Below are positions 1-9,205 of a stretch of 56,745 nucleotides of DNA, in pieces (position 1 is the stretch's first letter; each line of letters begins with the position of its first letter). The notes under the pieces are model-generated. The model did not search any database. It worked only from the letters and a program-made list of their open reading frames with translations, and was not told where the DNA came from. The stretch is from the NCBI RefSeq assembly GCF_001654965.1, contig NZ_LXEV01000037.1, forward strand, positions 1-56,745, in the 5' to 3' direction. A program made the translations under genes and the position numbers. Source of the stretch: Proteus hauseri ATCC 700826 (lineage in GTDB: Bacteria > Pseudomonadota > Gammaproteobacteria > Enterobacterales > Enterobacteriaceae).

Positions 1-374
1 CTATTACTGAGTTATTTTCACCCTTCGAATATTTAAAGCCTTTTACTAAAGTAAGAGACTTTTCATATATTTCAGCATGGTCAGCATGGTCATCTAAATT
101 ATCTTTTTTACATTTGCTGTCTAAAAAACACTTTAGAGAGGAGAGCGAATTTGTTTTTCCCTTATCCATACTATGACAATAACTTGCAATATCATATTCA
201 GATGAATAGAATTCCGATTTCATTGAACTCTGTCTAAAAGGAGTACTACTATTAAATAATCCTATTACACTAGAACTAAGACTAGAAAAAAAATCAACAA
301 TATTATTGATTGACTTTAGCACTCCTGTAGAAAATTGACTAGCGGTATCTCTAATAAATGAAACAACACCCATA
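1..374 (-). CDS. Unknown protein, 3' end outside the window
   Basis: An open frame begins with ATG at 374 and runs off the left edge, so about 124 N-terminal residues are visible and the stop is missing. The protein begins MGVVSFIRDTASQFS and is rich in Ser, Asn and Lys. Its first 45 residues look amphipathic rather than like a classical signal peptide. A nine-base tandem duplication at 72-89 encodes a repeated Asp-His-Ala. The start is weakly supported: the upstream sequence is AT-rich with only a short purine stretch. I do not recognise the family. It lies downstream of metY on the same strand but is separated from it by a terminator, so it is probably transcribed on its own. Confidence 0.6.
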
Positions 375-448
375 ATATATCCTTATATTAAATAGATGAG
401 TATTAAATTTAAGTGTCAGATATTAATAAAACTACAAAGTTTAAATAT

Positions 449-475
449 AAAAAAACCTCCTTTAAATAAAGAAGG
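449..475 (-). terminator. Rho-independent terminator of metY
   Basis: On the minus strand an 8-bp stem, CCTTCTTT/AAAGGAGG with one G-T pair and an ATTT loop, is followed by seven T. It lies 28 bases past the metY stop codon. Confidence 0.8.
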
Positions 476-502
476 CTTAATGTTAATTATTTGAATAGCT
501 AA

Positions 503-1777
503 TTAAATACTGGCTTTTAATGCCTGTTCTAAATCATCTAAAATATCGTCAATATGCTCAATACCAATAGATAAACGAATTAAATCTCGTGAAACACCTG
601 CTCGTGCTAATTCTTCATCATTTAATTGGCGATGTGTCGTTGATGCCGGGTGACAAGCTAATGACTTAGCATCACCAATATTTACAAGACGTACAATTAA
701 TTGTAACGCGTCGATAAATCTAGCACCTGCTTCTGCACCACCTTTGATCCCAAAAGAGAGAATACCTGCGGGCTTACCTGACATATAACGTACCGCTAAA
801 TGGTGTTCAGGATGATTGCTTAATCCTGCATATTTTACCCATGCCACTTGAGAATGACTTTGCAGATATTCTGCCACCTTTTGCGCATTTTCAGTATGTC
901 TATCCATACGTAAAGCCAGCGTTTCTAAACCTTGTAAAATTAAAAAAGCATTAAAAGGTGATAATGCTGCACCTGTTCCACGCAAAGGTGCAACACGACA
1001 TCTTGCTATATAAGCAGCAGCACCAAAATGCTCAACATAATTCACACCATGATAAGAAACATCGGGTGTATTTAATATTTCAAAGCGATCTTTATGTTCA
1101 GCCCACGGAAATTTACCAGAATCCACAACAATGCCGCCAATCGAATTACCATGACCACCTATATATTTGGTTAACGAATGAATAATAATATCCGCACCAT
1201 GTTCAAAAGGACGACACAAATAAGGTGTTGCAACCGTATTATCAACAATTAAAGGCACACCATGACGATGAGCAGCATCTGCTAATGCTTTAATATCAAC
1301 AATATTCCCACTTGGGTTTGTTATTGTTTCGCAAAATACCGCTTTGGTATTTTCATCAATTAGCGCTTCAAGTGCAGCAATATCATCATGAGGAGCAAAA
1401 CGCGCTTCAATACCAATTCGTGGAAATGTATGCGCCATTAAATTATATGTGCCGCCATAAAGCTTAGCGACAGAAACAATATTGTCACCCACTTGGGCAA
1501 TAGTTTGAATAGCGTAAGTAATTGCCGCCATACCTGATGCCACAGCAACAGACGCAATTCCGCCTTCTAATGCCGCAACCCTTTTTTCTAATACGTCATT
1601 GGTTGGGTTCATTATGCGGGTATAAATATTTCCAGGTACTTTTAAATCAAATAGATCAGCACCATGTTGCGTATCATCAAACGCATAAGAAGTCGTTTGA
1701 TAAATAGGCACAGCGACCGCTTTTGTGGTTGGATCAGGTGAATAACCGGCGTGAACAGAAAGTGTCTCAAGTTTCAT
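503..1777 (-). CDS. metY: O-acetylhomoserine sulfhydrylase (MetY)
   Basis: This PLP enzyme of the Cys/Met-metabolism family makes homocysteine (or cysteine) directly from an O-acylated homoserine (or serine) and sulfide in the cytoplasm. The 424-residue product has the length of MetY rather than the shorter MetB/MetZ, and carries the PLP-lysine motif HSLTKYIGGHG with Lys near 204. I chose ATG 1777 over a start seven codons upstream because AAAGGGA sits just before it. A MetR-type box lies about 120 bases upstream. Family membership is clear. The choice of acetyl- over succinyl-homoserine follows the family name and has not been shown, and the metA gene in this window looks succinyl-specific. 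Confidence 0.92.
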   Translation of the reverse strand: MKLETLSVHAGYSPDPTTKAVAVPIYQTTSYAFDDTQHGADLFDLKVPGNIYTRIMNPTNDVLEKRVAALEGGIASVAVASGMAAITYAIQTIAQVGDNIVSVAKLYGGTYNLMAHTFPRIGIEARFAPHDDIAALEALIDENTKAVFCETITNPSGNIVDIKALADAAHRHGVPLIVDNTVATPYLCRPFEHGADIIIHSLTKYIGGHGNSIGGIVVDSGKFPWAEHKDRFEILNTPDVSYHGVNYVEHFGAAAYIARCRVAPLRGTGAALSPFNAFLILQGLETLALRMDRHTENAQKVAEYLQSHSQVAWVKYAGLSNHPEHHLAVRYMSGKPAGILSFGIKGGAEAGARFIDALQLIVRLVNIGDAKSLACHPASTTHRQLNDEELARAGVSRDLIRLSIGIEHIDDILDDLEQALKASI

Positions 1778-1891
1778 AGCAATCCCTTTTTGTTGCATTT
1801 GTTCTTATCGTATTACTTAGATACTAAATCGAAGTAGGATCTTTTAGTTTATAACTAATATAGATAAGCTGATATTTCACCTATCGCATAG

Positions 1892-1904
1892 TGAAATTAT
1901 TTCA
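1892..1904 (-). promoter_or_regulatory. Putative MetR activator box upstream of metY
   Basis: The sequence TGAAATTATTTCA matches the MetR consensus TGAA-N5-TTCA exactly, including the central T. It lies about 48 bases upstream of where transcription would start from a candidate -10 TATATT at 1857-1862 (minus strand), and that promoter has no good -35, as expected for an activated promoter. A second dyad, ATTTCAC-N10-GTGAAAT (1874-1897), overlaps it. Control by MetR is inference from the motif. Confidence 0.55.
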
Positions 1905-1988
1905 ACTTCGATTAATTAACTGAAAGACGAATAGAATTCACTTCTCAATAAATACGCAATTTGGCTTATATTGAAGCTAATTTTCGTG

Positions 1989-2903
1989 CTATTTAGCCAT
2001 TTTAGGTGATTTAATCCTTTTTTGACGAGTGGCTAACCAGCAAATTAAAGAGCCCGCTGTCACCATCATCACACCTTGCCAAAAAGAAAAAGAGAGTGCG
2101 GTTGATAATAATAAAGATGAGAATGCCGTCGAAATTACAGGAGTAAAATAAGAAAGAGTCGCCAATAGCGTGACATTACCTTTTATCATTCCCATCGTCC
2201 AAGCGGCATTAGCCAGACCGATAGCGGCCCCCGTAATTAGCAATAATAAAATACTTTTATTATTTATCACCCATTCAACGGGCGATGAAAAGATGTATTG
2301 CCCCCACAAGGCTAATGAAGTCAATAAGAAGAAAGGAACAATGCCGTTATACCCGCCAGAAATAAGGCGCGTTAAGTTACTATAAAATGCCCATAAAATA
2401 GCGCCAGAAAACGCCAATATATAACTAACAGGATTAGAACAGATATTTTTCCATAACCCATCTATTGTTAATGGGTTATCACCACTCACAACCCAAATCA
2501 AACCACTAAATGAGCATAATAATCCGATAACGAGTAAAATTGAAAAACGCTGCTTATTGAGTATAACCGCCAGTGCTAATGTAAAACTTGGCCATAAATA
2601 GTTGACCATACCCAGTTCTATTGCTTGCGTTCGATTTGATGCAAATCCAAGCGCCAATGATAAACAGACTTCATAGGTGACAAATAATAAGCCTCCCCAG
2701 AAAAGATATTTTTTAGGATAAAGCGATAACTTAGGCCAACCGAATAATAAAATAAGGAAAAGCGTTCCTGTTGAGTAAATTAATGCGGCACCCCCCACAG
2801 CACCAAAATACTCACTGATATTACGAATCAATCCAACAATCGTGCTCCAAAGTAAAATAGCAACAATGCCATACAACGTTCCTTTTGATGAGCTAGAAAT
2901 CAT
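1989..2903 (-). CDS. yddG: Aromatic amino acid exporter YddG (DMT superfamily)
   Basis: The 304-residue protein is an inner-membrane drug/metabolite transporter with about ten hydrophobic segments. It matches E. coli YddG along its length, for example IVAILLWSTIVGLIR near the N-terminus, GMVNYLWPS in the middle and SFSFWQG near the C-terminus. YddG exports aromatic amino acids, and related compounds such as paraquat have been linked to it. The start at 2903 has GAAGG seven bases upstream. It lies upstream of metY on the same strand with a gap of about 210 bases that holds the metY control region, so the two are probably separate units. Confidence 0.88.
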   Translation of the reverse strand: MISSSSKGTLYGIVAILLWSTIVGLIRNISEYFGAVGGAALIYSTGTLFLILLFGWPKLSLYPKKYLFWGGLLFVTYEVCLSLALGFASNRTQAIELGMVNYLWPSFTLALAVILNKQRFSILLVIGLLCSFSGLIWVVSGDNPLTIDGLWKNICSNPVSYILAFSGAILWAFYSNLTRLISGGYNGIVPFFLLTSLALWGQYIFSSPVEWVINNKSILLLLITGAAIGLANAAWTMGMIKGNVTLLATLSYFTPVISTAFSSLLLSTALSFSFWQGVMMVTAGSLICWLATRQKRIKSPKMAK

Positions 2904-3841
2904 TTTGTGCCTTCACATGTTAGATTTTGTCATTAGAGTCGATATTAAAACAGAATCCAATTAATTGCTTTAATTACTATCATACAAAAATTCAAAGAGC
3001 CTCTGATCAATGAAACATCTTGTTACAATTAATAGCAAAGATAAAAAACACCATTCTACTCTCGCTGGTTGTAAAAAAGGGAGTATCAATTAAAAATGAA
3101 AAAATTATCGTTTTTAATTTCAATCAAAAATGAATAAATATTATTTCTATTTTTTTCAATGAAAAATAAATTCATATTTTTTATTTTTATAAAAAATCTT
3201 TCCATTCTATATTTCTTACTCAAAAAAATATAAATTTTTGTGATAATGTATAAATAATTTCAGCTTGAAATATGTTCTATGAAACATTAGTTTATCAGTA
3301 AATACATCACATCTATTTAAGATGCTCCTTATTAGATCAAATCAAACAAAAAAAGATAAAAATAAAAACAATAAATATCAATGAGATAATAAAGTACACA
3401 AAAATACATTAGATAAAATTATGAATTATCTTGTTTTTTAAGTTAAAAAATATCTATAATTATTAATTGATCAATAGGCTTTAACTATAAAAAATCACAA
3501 AAATGATCGTTTAAAACGATTTCTCTAATTTATTTAACACATTTATAATTCATGAAAATTTCACTTAAGTGAGCCCAGTAAAGTCATTATTGTTTTTTAA
3601 ATAACATCATATTTATGGGATAACCTATAGCATTTGAAATAAAATTATTAATATTTAGGTTATTTAGATAAATGCTCTTATTAAAAAAATTAGAGTGAGC
3701 AATAAAAAATCGCCAAAAATTATAGTGACTCATTTATAATTATTTTATTACTTTTGATTGATATCTTAATGCTAAGGATGGCATATCTTTTTATCAAAAA
3801 AAATAGCCATATGATTTATTAGTCCGTTATTTTAAATTATT
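2904..3841. other. Very AT-rich non-coding stretch with small dyads
   Basis: No convincing gene is visible in these 938 bases. The DNA is extremely AT-rich, with long A and T runs, as is common around silenced or decayed fimbrial loci. Three symmetrical sequences stand out: an 11-bp inverted repeat with one mismatch at 3089-3099/3108-3118, a dyad ATCGTTTAAAACGAT at 3506-3520, and the perfect 12-bp palindrome TCACTTAAGTGA at 3561-3572. The last two lie 290-340 bases before the relic and regulator genes and could be operators. Confidence 0.5.
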
Positions 3842-4123
3842 ATGAAAAAGGTACTTATATTGTTAACCTTCCCTTTATTTATAAAAACAGCTTATTTATA
3901 TAGTGTTAAATTATTTTTTCTATATGTTTTTTATCACTATAATATAAAAAAAATAAAATTTATTTCTACTTCCATTGAACAATTGAAACAATCTTTAATT
4001 AATCGCATAAACTCTAATAACGAAAACTATATATTAAATCTGCCAACACATTATATCACGACTGGAGCATTAAAACCTGATAAAACAAACGGGTTAGCCA
4101 GTCTGACTTTTTCTTATCAATAA
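3842..4123 (+). pseudogene. Probable remnant of a chaperone-usher fimbrial subunit
   Basis: The frame encodes 93 residues. The last 25 or so read HYITTGALKPDKTNGLASLTFSYQ, which fits the C-terminal donor-strand pattern of chaperone-usher pilins (Y-x-A/T-T-G ... P ... A/S-x-x-T-F-x-x-x-Y-Q). The first 70 residues have a hydrophobic N-terminus but none of the usual pilin features, such as the conserved cysteine pair, so most of the gene appears lost or scrambled. The stop is 26 bases before an mrpJ-like regulator, as at the 3' end of Proteus fimbrial operons. No usher or chaperone gene remains nearby. The alternative is an unrelated small membrane protein. Confidence 0.5.
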
Positions 4124-4149
4124 TGATTTGAATTTTTAAGGCTGATTAA

Positions 4150-4452
4150 ATGATTGATAACAGCAAAACCATTAATTTTCGTATAGGACAACGAATACGC
4201 CATTTACGAAAAAAATTAAAATGCTCAGGAACATTATTTGCTCAAGAGTTAGGAATAAGTCAACAACAACTTTCTCGCTATGAACGAGGAACAAATAGGA
4301 TCAGCATTGAACTTATTTATCTAATTTCTGAAAAGTTTGATGTTCATATTAGCTATTTTTTACAAAGTAATTATTTAATTAATATTGAACAACAACATAA
4401 AACTCAAGAAAAAAATAATCGACTTGTTGCTGAATGCTGTATAAAAAAATAA
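4150..4452 (+). CDS. MrpJ-type XRE-family transcriptional regulator
   Basis: The 100-residue protein has a single Cro/C1-type helix-turn-helix at about residues 12-66. It contains SQQQLSRYERG (about 38-48), the signature of MrpJ and its paralogues, which sit at the ends of Proteus fimbrial operons and repress flagellar genes when fimbriae are made. AAGG eight bases before ATG 4150 supports the start. The C-terminal tail is short and polar. This copy is an orphan next to only a relic of a fimbrial subunit. Regulation of motility is family knowledge; the targets here are unknown. It should not be named mrpJ itself without comparison with the paralogues. Confidence 0.85.
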   Translation: MIDNSKTINFRIGQRIRHLRKKLKCSGTLFAQELGISQQQLSRYERGTNRISIELIYLISEKFDVHISYFLQSNYLINIEQQHKTQEKNNRLVAECCIKK

Positions 4453-4552
4453 TATAAATTATACTTATTTTTTTATTATATTTTACTAATTCTGCCTCTC
4501 TATTTTATTTTTACTATGATTTTTAATGGAAATTTTTATCTCACTTTGACAT

Positions 4553-4580
4553 AAAAAAAGCCACCTAAAGGTGGCTTTTT
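4553..4580. terminator. Bidirectional terminator between the mrpJ-like gene and potD
   Basis: The stem GCCACC/GGTGGC with a four-base loop is flanked by seven A on one side and five T on the other, so it can end transcription from both convergent genes. Confidence 0.9.
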
Positions 4581-4596
4581 AGCAATAAAAACGTAA

Positions 4597-5640
4597 TTAA
4601 CGTCCTGCTTTTAATTTTTGGTAATAGCTTTCGTATAATATTGTGGCATCACCCACATCATTTTGCCATTCACCTTTATTAATAATCTCTTCACTTGGAT
4701 AAAGTGAGCTATCTTCAGTAATAACATTTGGCAGCAATTTTTGAGCCGCTAAATTAGGTGTTGGATAACCAATATTTTCAGCGACTTTTGCTGCAACCTC
4801 AGGACGTAATAAGAAATCGATAAGCTTATGAGCGCCTTCAACATTCTTTGCATTAGCAGGGATCGCTAAGCTATCCATCCAAAAAATTCCACCTTCTTTT
4901 GGCCACACCATATCAATAGGCGCACCCGCATCTCGTGCAATAAAGGCAGAACCATTCCAAATCATCCCTAAATTAACTTCCCCTTGCATATAAGGATTAG
5001 CAGGATTATCAGAATTGAAAGCTAATACATTTGGCATTAACTTTTGTAGCTCTTTATAAGCTTCTTCAATCTGTTTCGGATCAGTAGTATTACCTGAATA
5101 TCCCAGCTTTAATAATGCGATTTGGAAAACTTCGCGGGCATCATCCGTCAGCAGTAAGCTATCTTTATATTCAGGTTTCCATAAATCAGCCCATGAAGTC
5201 ACGCTGCTCGCATCAATTTCATCGCCATTAATCCCAATGGCTGTAGCACCCCAAATATAAGGAATGGAGTAGTCATTTTCAGGATCAAAAGATTTATGTA
5301 ATAAACTTGGATCAAGGTTATCAAAATTGGTTAATTTTGATTTATCAATCTTTTGTAACATCCCTTCATGACTCATTTTAGAAATAAAATAAGTTGAAGG
5401 AACGACCAAATCATAAGCCCCATCTTTATAGGTTTTTAGTTTGGTATACATGCTTTCATTGGATTCATAGGTTGAATAGATAACCTTAATCCCAGTTTCT
5501 TTCGTAAACTGTTCAAGTAAACCAGGCGGCACATACTCCGTCCAGTTGTAGAAATATAATGTTTTACTATCATCAGCCGATGCTGTACTGATGCTCAATG
5601 CCATTACGCTGGCAGCAAGCACAGAGGACCACTTTTTCAT
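4597..5640 (-). CDS. potD: Spermidine/putrescine-binding periplasmic protein PotD
   Basis: The 347-residue protein has a typical signal peptide (MKKWSSVLAASVMALSIS..., cleavage near ASA-DD). The mature protein begins with the LYFYNWTEYVPP motif of polyamine-binding proteins. It delivers spermidine, and putrescine more weakly, to the PotABC membrane complex. Acidic and aromatic ligand residues of the family are visible, for example in VPSTYFISKM and GMIWNGSAF. It is the last gene of potABCD. A small hairpin, GGTCTATAGGACC (5706-5718, minus strand), lies in the 114-base gap after potC and may help set the higher level of the binding protein. Confidence 0.96.
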   Translation of the reverse strand: MKKWSSVLAASVMALSISTASADDSKTLYFYNWTEYVPPGLLEQFTKETGIKVIYSTYESNESMYTKLKTYKDGAYDLVVPSTYFISKMSHEGMLQKIDKSKLTNFDNLDPSLLHKSFDPENDYSIPYIWGATAIGINGDEIDASSVTSWADLWKPEYKDSLLLTDDAREVFQIALLKLGYSGNTTDPKQIEEAYKELQKLMPNVLAFNSDNPANPYMQGEVNLGMIWNGSAFIARDAGAPIDMVWPKEGGIFWMDSLAIPANAKNVEGAHKLIDFLLRPEVAAKVAENIGYPTPNLAAQKLLPNVITEDSSLYPSEEIINKGEWQNDVGDATILYESYYQKLKAGR

Positions 5641-5754
5641 TTATGTTTCCTTCAGTGGTTGATGCGTTAATATCAAATAGGCAGTCAGCCTACCTCCAAC
5701 AGATTGGTCCTATAGACCCCAAAAAGTACGAAAAATCGTACTAATACGTGTAAA

Positions 5755-6537
5755 TTACGCCGTTTTCCCTGTTCTATCTCTTAAGATCAACTGGCTAATT
5801 AATACTAATACTAATGATAGACCTAAAAGGATCGTTGCTAACGCATTAACCTCTGGTGATACGCCAACTTTTACCATTGAGTAAATTTTTAATGGCAATA
5901 TTTCGTAACTAGGGCCAGTTACAAAAGAGGAAACCACAACGTCATCCATCGATAATGTAAAACTTAATAACCAACCTGAAGCTATTGCAGGCATCGCAAG
6001 AGGCATAATGATTTTACGTAAAATAGTAAATTCACCTGCACCTAAATCTTTAGCCGCTTCTAACATTTTTACATCAAAACCACTGAGTCGTGAGTAAACC
6101 GTTACCACAACAAAGGGTAAGCAAAATGTAATATGTGAAAATAACAGCGACCAAAAACCTAATGAAACACCCAGTATCATAAATAATACAAGCAATGAAA
6201 TTGCCATCACGATATCTGGAGACATCATCACAACAAACAGCATACCACCAACAAATTTCTTACCACGAAAACGATAGCGATATAACGCAACAGCGGCTAA
6301 CGAACCAATTAATGTGGCAAAAGTGGCTGATGTTACAGCCATTGTTAATGAGTGCCCAGCAGCTTGAAGCAGGCTATCATTATTAAATAAAATGGTATAC
6401 CAATCTGTGGTAAAACCTTTCCAGTTAATCCCGAAGCGTGATGAGTTAAATGAATTAACTATCAGAATGATAATCGGGATATAAAGATACGCGTAAATAA
6501 TGGACATAAATCCACCACGCAATAACCGTCCTATCAT
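5755..6537 (-). CDS. potC: Polyamine ABC transporter permease PotC
   Basis: The 260-residue inner-membrane protein has about six transmembrane helices and the permease EAA loop (LEAAKDLGAGEFTILRKIIMPLAMPA). It pairs with PotB to form the channel energised by PotA. It begins [12 protein letters not shown] like E. coli PotC, and its ATG overlaps the potB stop by four bases, which implies translational coupling. Confidence 0.96.
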   Translation of the reverse strand: MIGRLLRGGFMSIIYAYLYIPIIILIVNSFNSSRFGINWKGFTTDWYTILFNNDSLLQAAGHSLTMAVTSATFATLIGSLAAVALYRYRFRGKKFVGGMLFVVMMSPDIVMAISLLVLFMILGVSLGFWSLLFSHITFCLPFVVVTVYSRLSGFDVKMLEAAKDLGAGEFTILRKIIMPLAMPAIASGWLLSFTLSMDDVVVSSFVTGPSYEILPLKIYSMVKVGVSPEVNALATILLGLSLVLVLISQLILRDRTGKTA

Positions 6538-7394
6538 TCTATTTCTACCTTCTTATGCAGTAGCTTCACGGCGCGATAATAAACAAATAGCATTAACCCC
6601 ATTACCAGCGTTAAACAAATACTGGTCGCTGCACCAAATGGCCAGTCTCGAATATTTAAGAATTGGCTTTTTATTACGTTGCCAATTAATAAGTTTTTCG
6701 CGCCGCCCATTAAATCCGCGACAAAGAATAGTCCCATTGCTGGCAACATCACTAATAAACAACCCGCAATAATACCAGGCATTGTGAGTGGAATAATAAT
6801 GCGGATAAAAGTCTGCAATTTATTCGCACCTAAATCACGCGCTGCTTCTAAACAAGGTTTATCAAGCTTTTCAATGCTGGAGTAGAGTGGCAATACCATA
6901 AAAGGTAATAAGATATAGACCAATCCCAATACAACGGCTTCAGGGGTATAAATAATTCTTAATGGTTTATCAATCAGACCAATCCACAATAGAAATTCGT
7001 TAAAATAGCCTTTAGTGCTTAGGAAAATCTTTAATCCATAGATACGAATTAATGAGTTAGTCCAAAATGGCACAATCAATAAAAACAGCATTAACGGTTG
7101 TAATTTTTTAGGCATTTTTGCAAGAAAAAAAGCAAAAGGATAACCTAACAATAAACACGCTAATGTCGCCACTAACGCCATATTGATAGAGTGCAGCAGA
7201 ACTTCTGCGTACATGGGATCAAATAAGCGATAGTAGTTATCGAGTGTAAATACCATTTCAACCAAGTTAGCATCATTACGGGTTAAAAAACTGGTCGCAA
7301 TGATCATGATATTCGGCAAGAAGACGAACACCATCAACCAACCCACAACACCCGTAATAACGATGTTTTGAAATAGTTTACGTGTTTTCTTCAT
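6534..7394 (-). CDS. potB: Polyamine ABC transporter permease PotB
   Basis: The 286-residue inner-membrane permease has about six helices and an EAA loop ([26 protein letters not shown]) that docks on PotA. I place the start at ATG 7394 ([10 protein letters not shown]), which matches the N-terminus of the E. coli protein; the frame stays open for 14 more codons upstream, but that part lies inside potA. The potB start overlaps the end of potA by 17 bases, so translation of the two is probably coupled. Confidence 0.95.
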   Translation of the reverse strand: MKKTRKLFQNIVITGVVGWLMVFVFLPNIMIIATSFLTRNDANLVEMVFTLDNYYRLFDPMYAEVLLHSINMALVATLACLLLGYPFAFFLAKMPKKLQPLMLFLLIVPFWTNSLIRIYGLKIFLSTKGYFNEFLLWIGLIDKPLRIIYTPEAVVLGLVYILLPFMVLPLYSSIEKLDKPCLEAARDLGANKLQTFIRIIIPLTMPGIIAGCLLVMLPAMGLFFVADLMGGAKNLLIGNVIKSQFLNIRDWPFGAATSICLTLVMGLMLFVYYRAVKLLHKKVEIE

Positions 7395-8493
7395 CAGCCA
7401 GCACGACCTCCCAGCTTTCAACCCAAGTAACTGCAATTTTTTGATCTAACGAATGGTCTACATCAGGGTCATCTTCATTAAAGAATTCACTGACCATCAC
7501 CATTTTGCCATTTTCCATTTCAACAACAGAGTCCAGCGTCATCCCTTTATAGTTACGCTCACGTACATAACCAATAAGTCCAGGGAGGTTCTCCAGATCA
7601 TGAATTTCTTCTACACGAAGATCTTCTGGCCTTAGTAATACTTTAAGTTGCTGATTAGGTTTCACAGGCAATGTCGTGTAAATATCACACTCATGCCCTT
7701 CAACATCTGCTCGAATACATGCTTCATCAATACGATGTAAGACACGAGCATCAAAGATGTTTATTTCACCAATAAACTGCGCAACAAACAGGTTGGTTGG
7801 CTCTTCATAAATCTCACGAGGTGTGCCATCTTGCTCAATTCGCCCTTCACGCATAACCACGATGCGATCTGACATTGTCAGCGCTTCTTCTTGATCATGA
7901 GTAACAAAAATAAAGGTTATTCCTAATTTTCGTTGTAAGGCTTTTAATTCATTTTGCATCTGTTTACGTAATTTGTAATCCAGCGCAGATAATGATTCAT
8001 CAAGTAATAAGACTTTTGGTTTATTCACAACAGCACGAGCAATTGCAACACGTTGTTGTTGTCCACCTGAAAGATGTGCAGGACGACGTTGGGCGAAATC
8101 TTCAAGTTGCACCATACGCAATGCTTCTTCAACACGGTGATTGATTTCGTCAGCAGGTCTTTTCTGCATACGTAAACCAAACGCCACATTTTCAAACACA
8201 GTCATATGTGGAAAAAGTGCATAACTTTGAAATACAGTATTTACAAAACGTTGTTCAGCAGGGAGATGAGTTATATCCTGCCCATCGAGGATGATTTGAC
8301 CATCATCAACGTCTTCCAAACCTGCGATTAAGCGTAAAACCGTCGTCTTACCACAACCTGAAGGGCCAAGTATTGTTAAAAACTCGCCATGGTTGATAGT
8401 GAGATCGAGGCGGGAAATGATTTGTTTTCCGTCGAAACCTTTACTTAAGGATTTTAATTCGACAAGTGGTATCAGAGATGTTTTCTCAGTCAT
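7378..8493 (-). CDS. potA: Polyamine ABC transporter ATPase PotA
   Basis: The 371-residue ATPase of the spermidine/putrescine importer shows Walker [10 protein letters not shown] at 43-51, the signature LSGGQQQ at 141-147, Walker B VLLLDES with Asp-Glu near 165-166, and the switch His in VTHDQEE near 199. A C-terminal TOBE-type regulatory domain follows (about 240-371). It is the first gene of potABCD. The leader, about 100 bases or more, carries a strong hairpin described separately. Confidence 0.97.
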   Translation of the reverse strand: MTEKTSLIPLVELKSLSKGFDGKQIISRLDLTINHGEFLTILGPSGCGKTTVLRLIAGLEDVDDGQIILDGQDITHLPAEQRFVNTVFQSYALFPHMTVFENVAFGLRMQKRPADEINHRVEEALRMVQLEDFAQRRPAHLSGGQQQRVAIARAVVNKPKVLLLDESLSALDYKLRKQMQNELKALQRKLGITFIFVTHDQEEALTMSDRIVVMREGRIEQDGTPREIYEEPTNLFVAQFIGEINIFDARVLHRIDEACIRADVEGHECDIYTTLPVKPNQQLKVLLRPEDLRVEEIHDLENLPGLIGYVRERNYKGMTLDSVVEMENGKMVMVSEFFNEDDPDVDHSLDQKIAVTWVESWEVVLADEENT

Positions 8494-8558
8494 TTAAGGT
8501 AATACTCTATCCCGAAGAATAATGCAGATAGAACCGCCGCCGGAAAAGACTGTGTGAG

Positions 8559-8582
8559 CTGCCGGAGCATTATGCTCCACAG
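8559..8582 (-). promoter_or_regulatory. Hairpin in the potABCD leader
   Basis: GGAGCAT-A-ATGCTCC (8564-8578 on the minus strand) forms a perfect dyad. Three further pairs can form outside a small bulge, giving CTG...CAG at the ends. It lies 66-89 bases upstream of the potA start. A -10-like TTATAC with a weak TTTATC 17 bases further upstream (around 8605-8635) would place it inside the mRNA leader. There is no T run, so it is not a simple terminator. It could be an operator or an RNA control element. Confidence 0.45.
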
Positions 8583-9205
8583 AAGCCCAAAACCAGCAAC
8601 GCCGTATGTATAATAGTACAAGGGGCAAATGATAAACGCAGCGACGTCAAATTGAAAGCAAAAAGGCACTTTAGATATGAAAAACTATTCATATTTGAGC
8701 AATTCCTCATAAATCATCTTTTTATATTTATAAGGAAAAAACATAATAAAATCAGAAAGCTAATATTTATTATATATTAAACCGATTCATTCATTTTTAT
8801 GATTAATTAATTTTTGCCATCTAAACAACATAATAATAGCGTATTTAAACCAAAACCTAGCTGATTAACTTAATTAGTTCACTATGATAGCAATAAAAAT
8901 AACAGACTATTTAAAGGGCTATTAGGTTGTTTTCCCTATTATTAAATTTCTATTTTATTTTTATTATTTTGATTAATATTTATCCTTAAAAAGGAAATCC
9001 CTGATCACAAATCCATTATGATCAGGGGCAATAAGAGATATGACACGCTCCGCTACTCTGACAAAGCATTTTATTTGTATTTTTCAAGAAGTACCGTTCT
9101 TATTTGCGCTTAGAAAGCGGTTTTCTTGATAACACTTTCTTTCTCAATAAAGATTATTTGCTTATTAATATTGTCATTAACGACTTGAATTATTACCCGC
9201 CCCTT
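8583..9205. other. Intergenic region between the pot operon and the Dcu gene
   Basis: No gene is visible. A perfect 9-bp inverted repeat, CCCTGATCA/TGATCAGGG with an 11-base loop, lies at 8999-9027, followed on the minus strand by a small CCTTTTTAAGG dyad. It could mark the end of the upstream Dcu transcript, but there is no clean T tract. The rest is AT-rich sequence with nothing recognisable apart from the pot promoter area. Confidence 0.5.
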
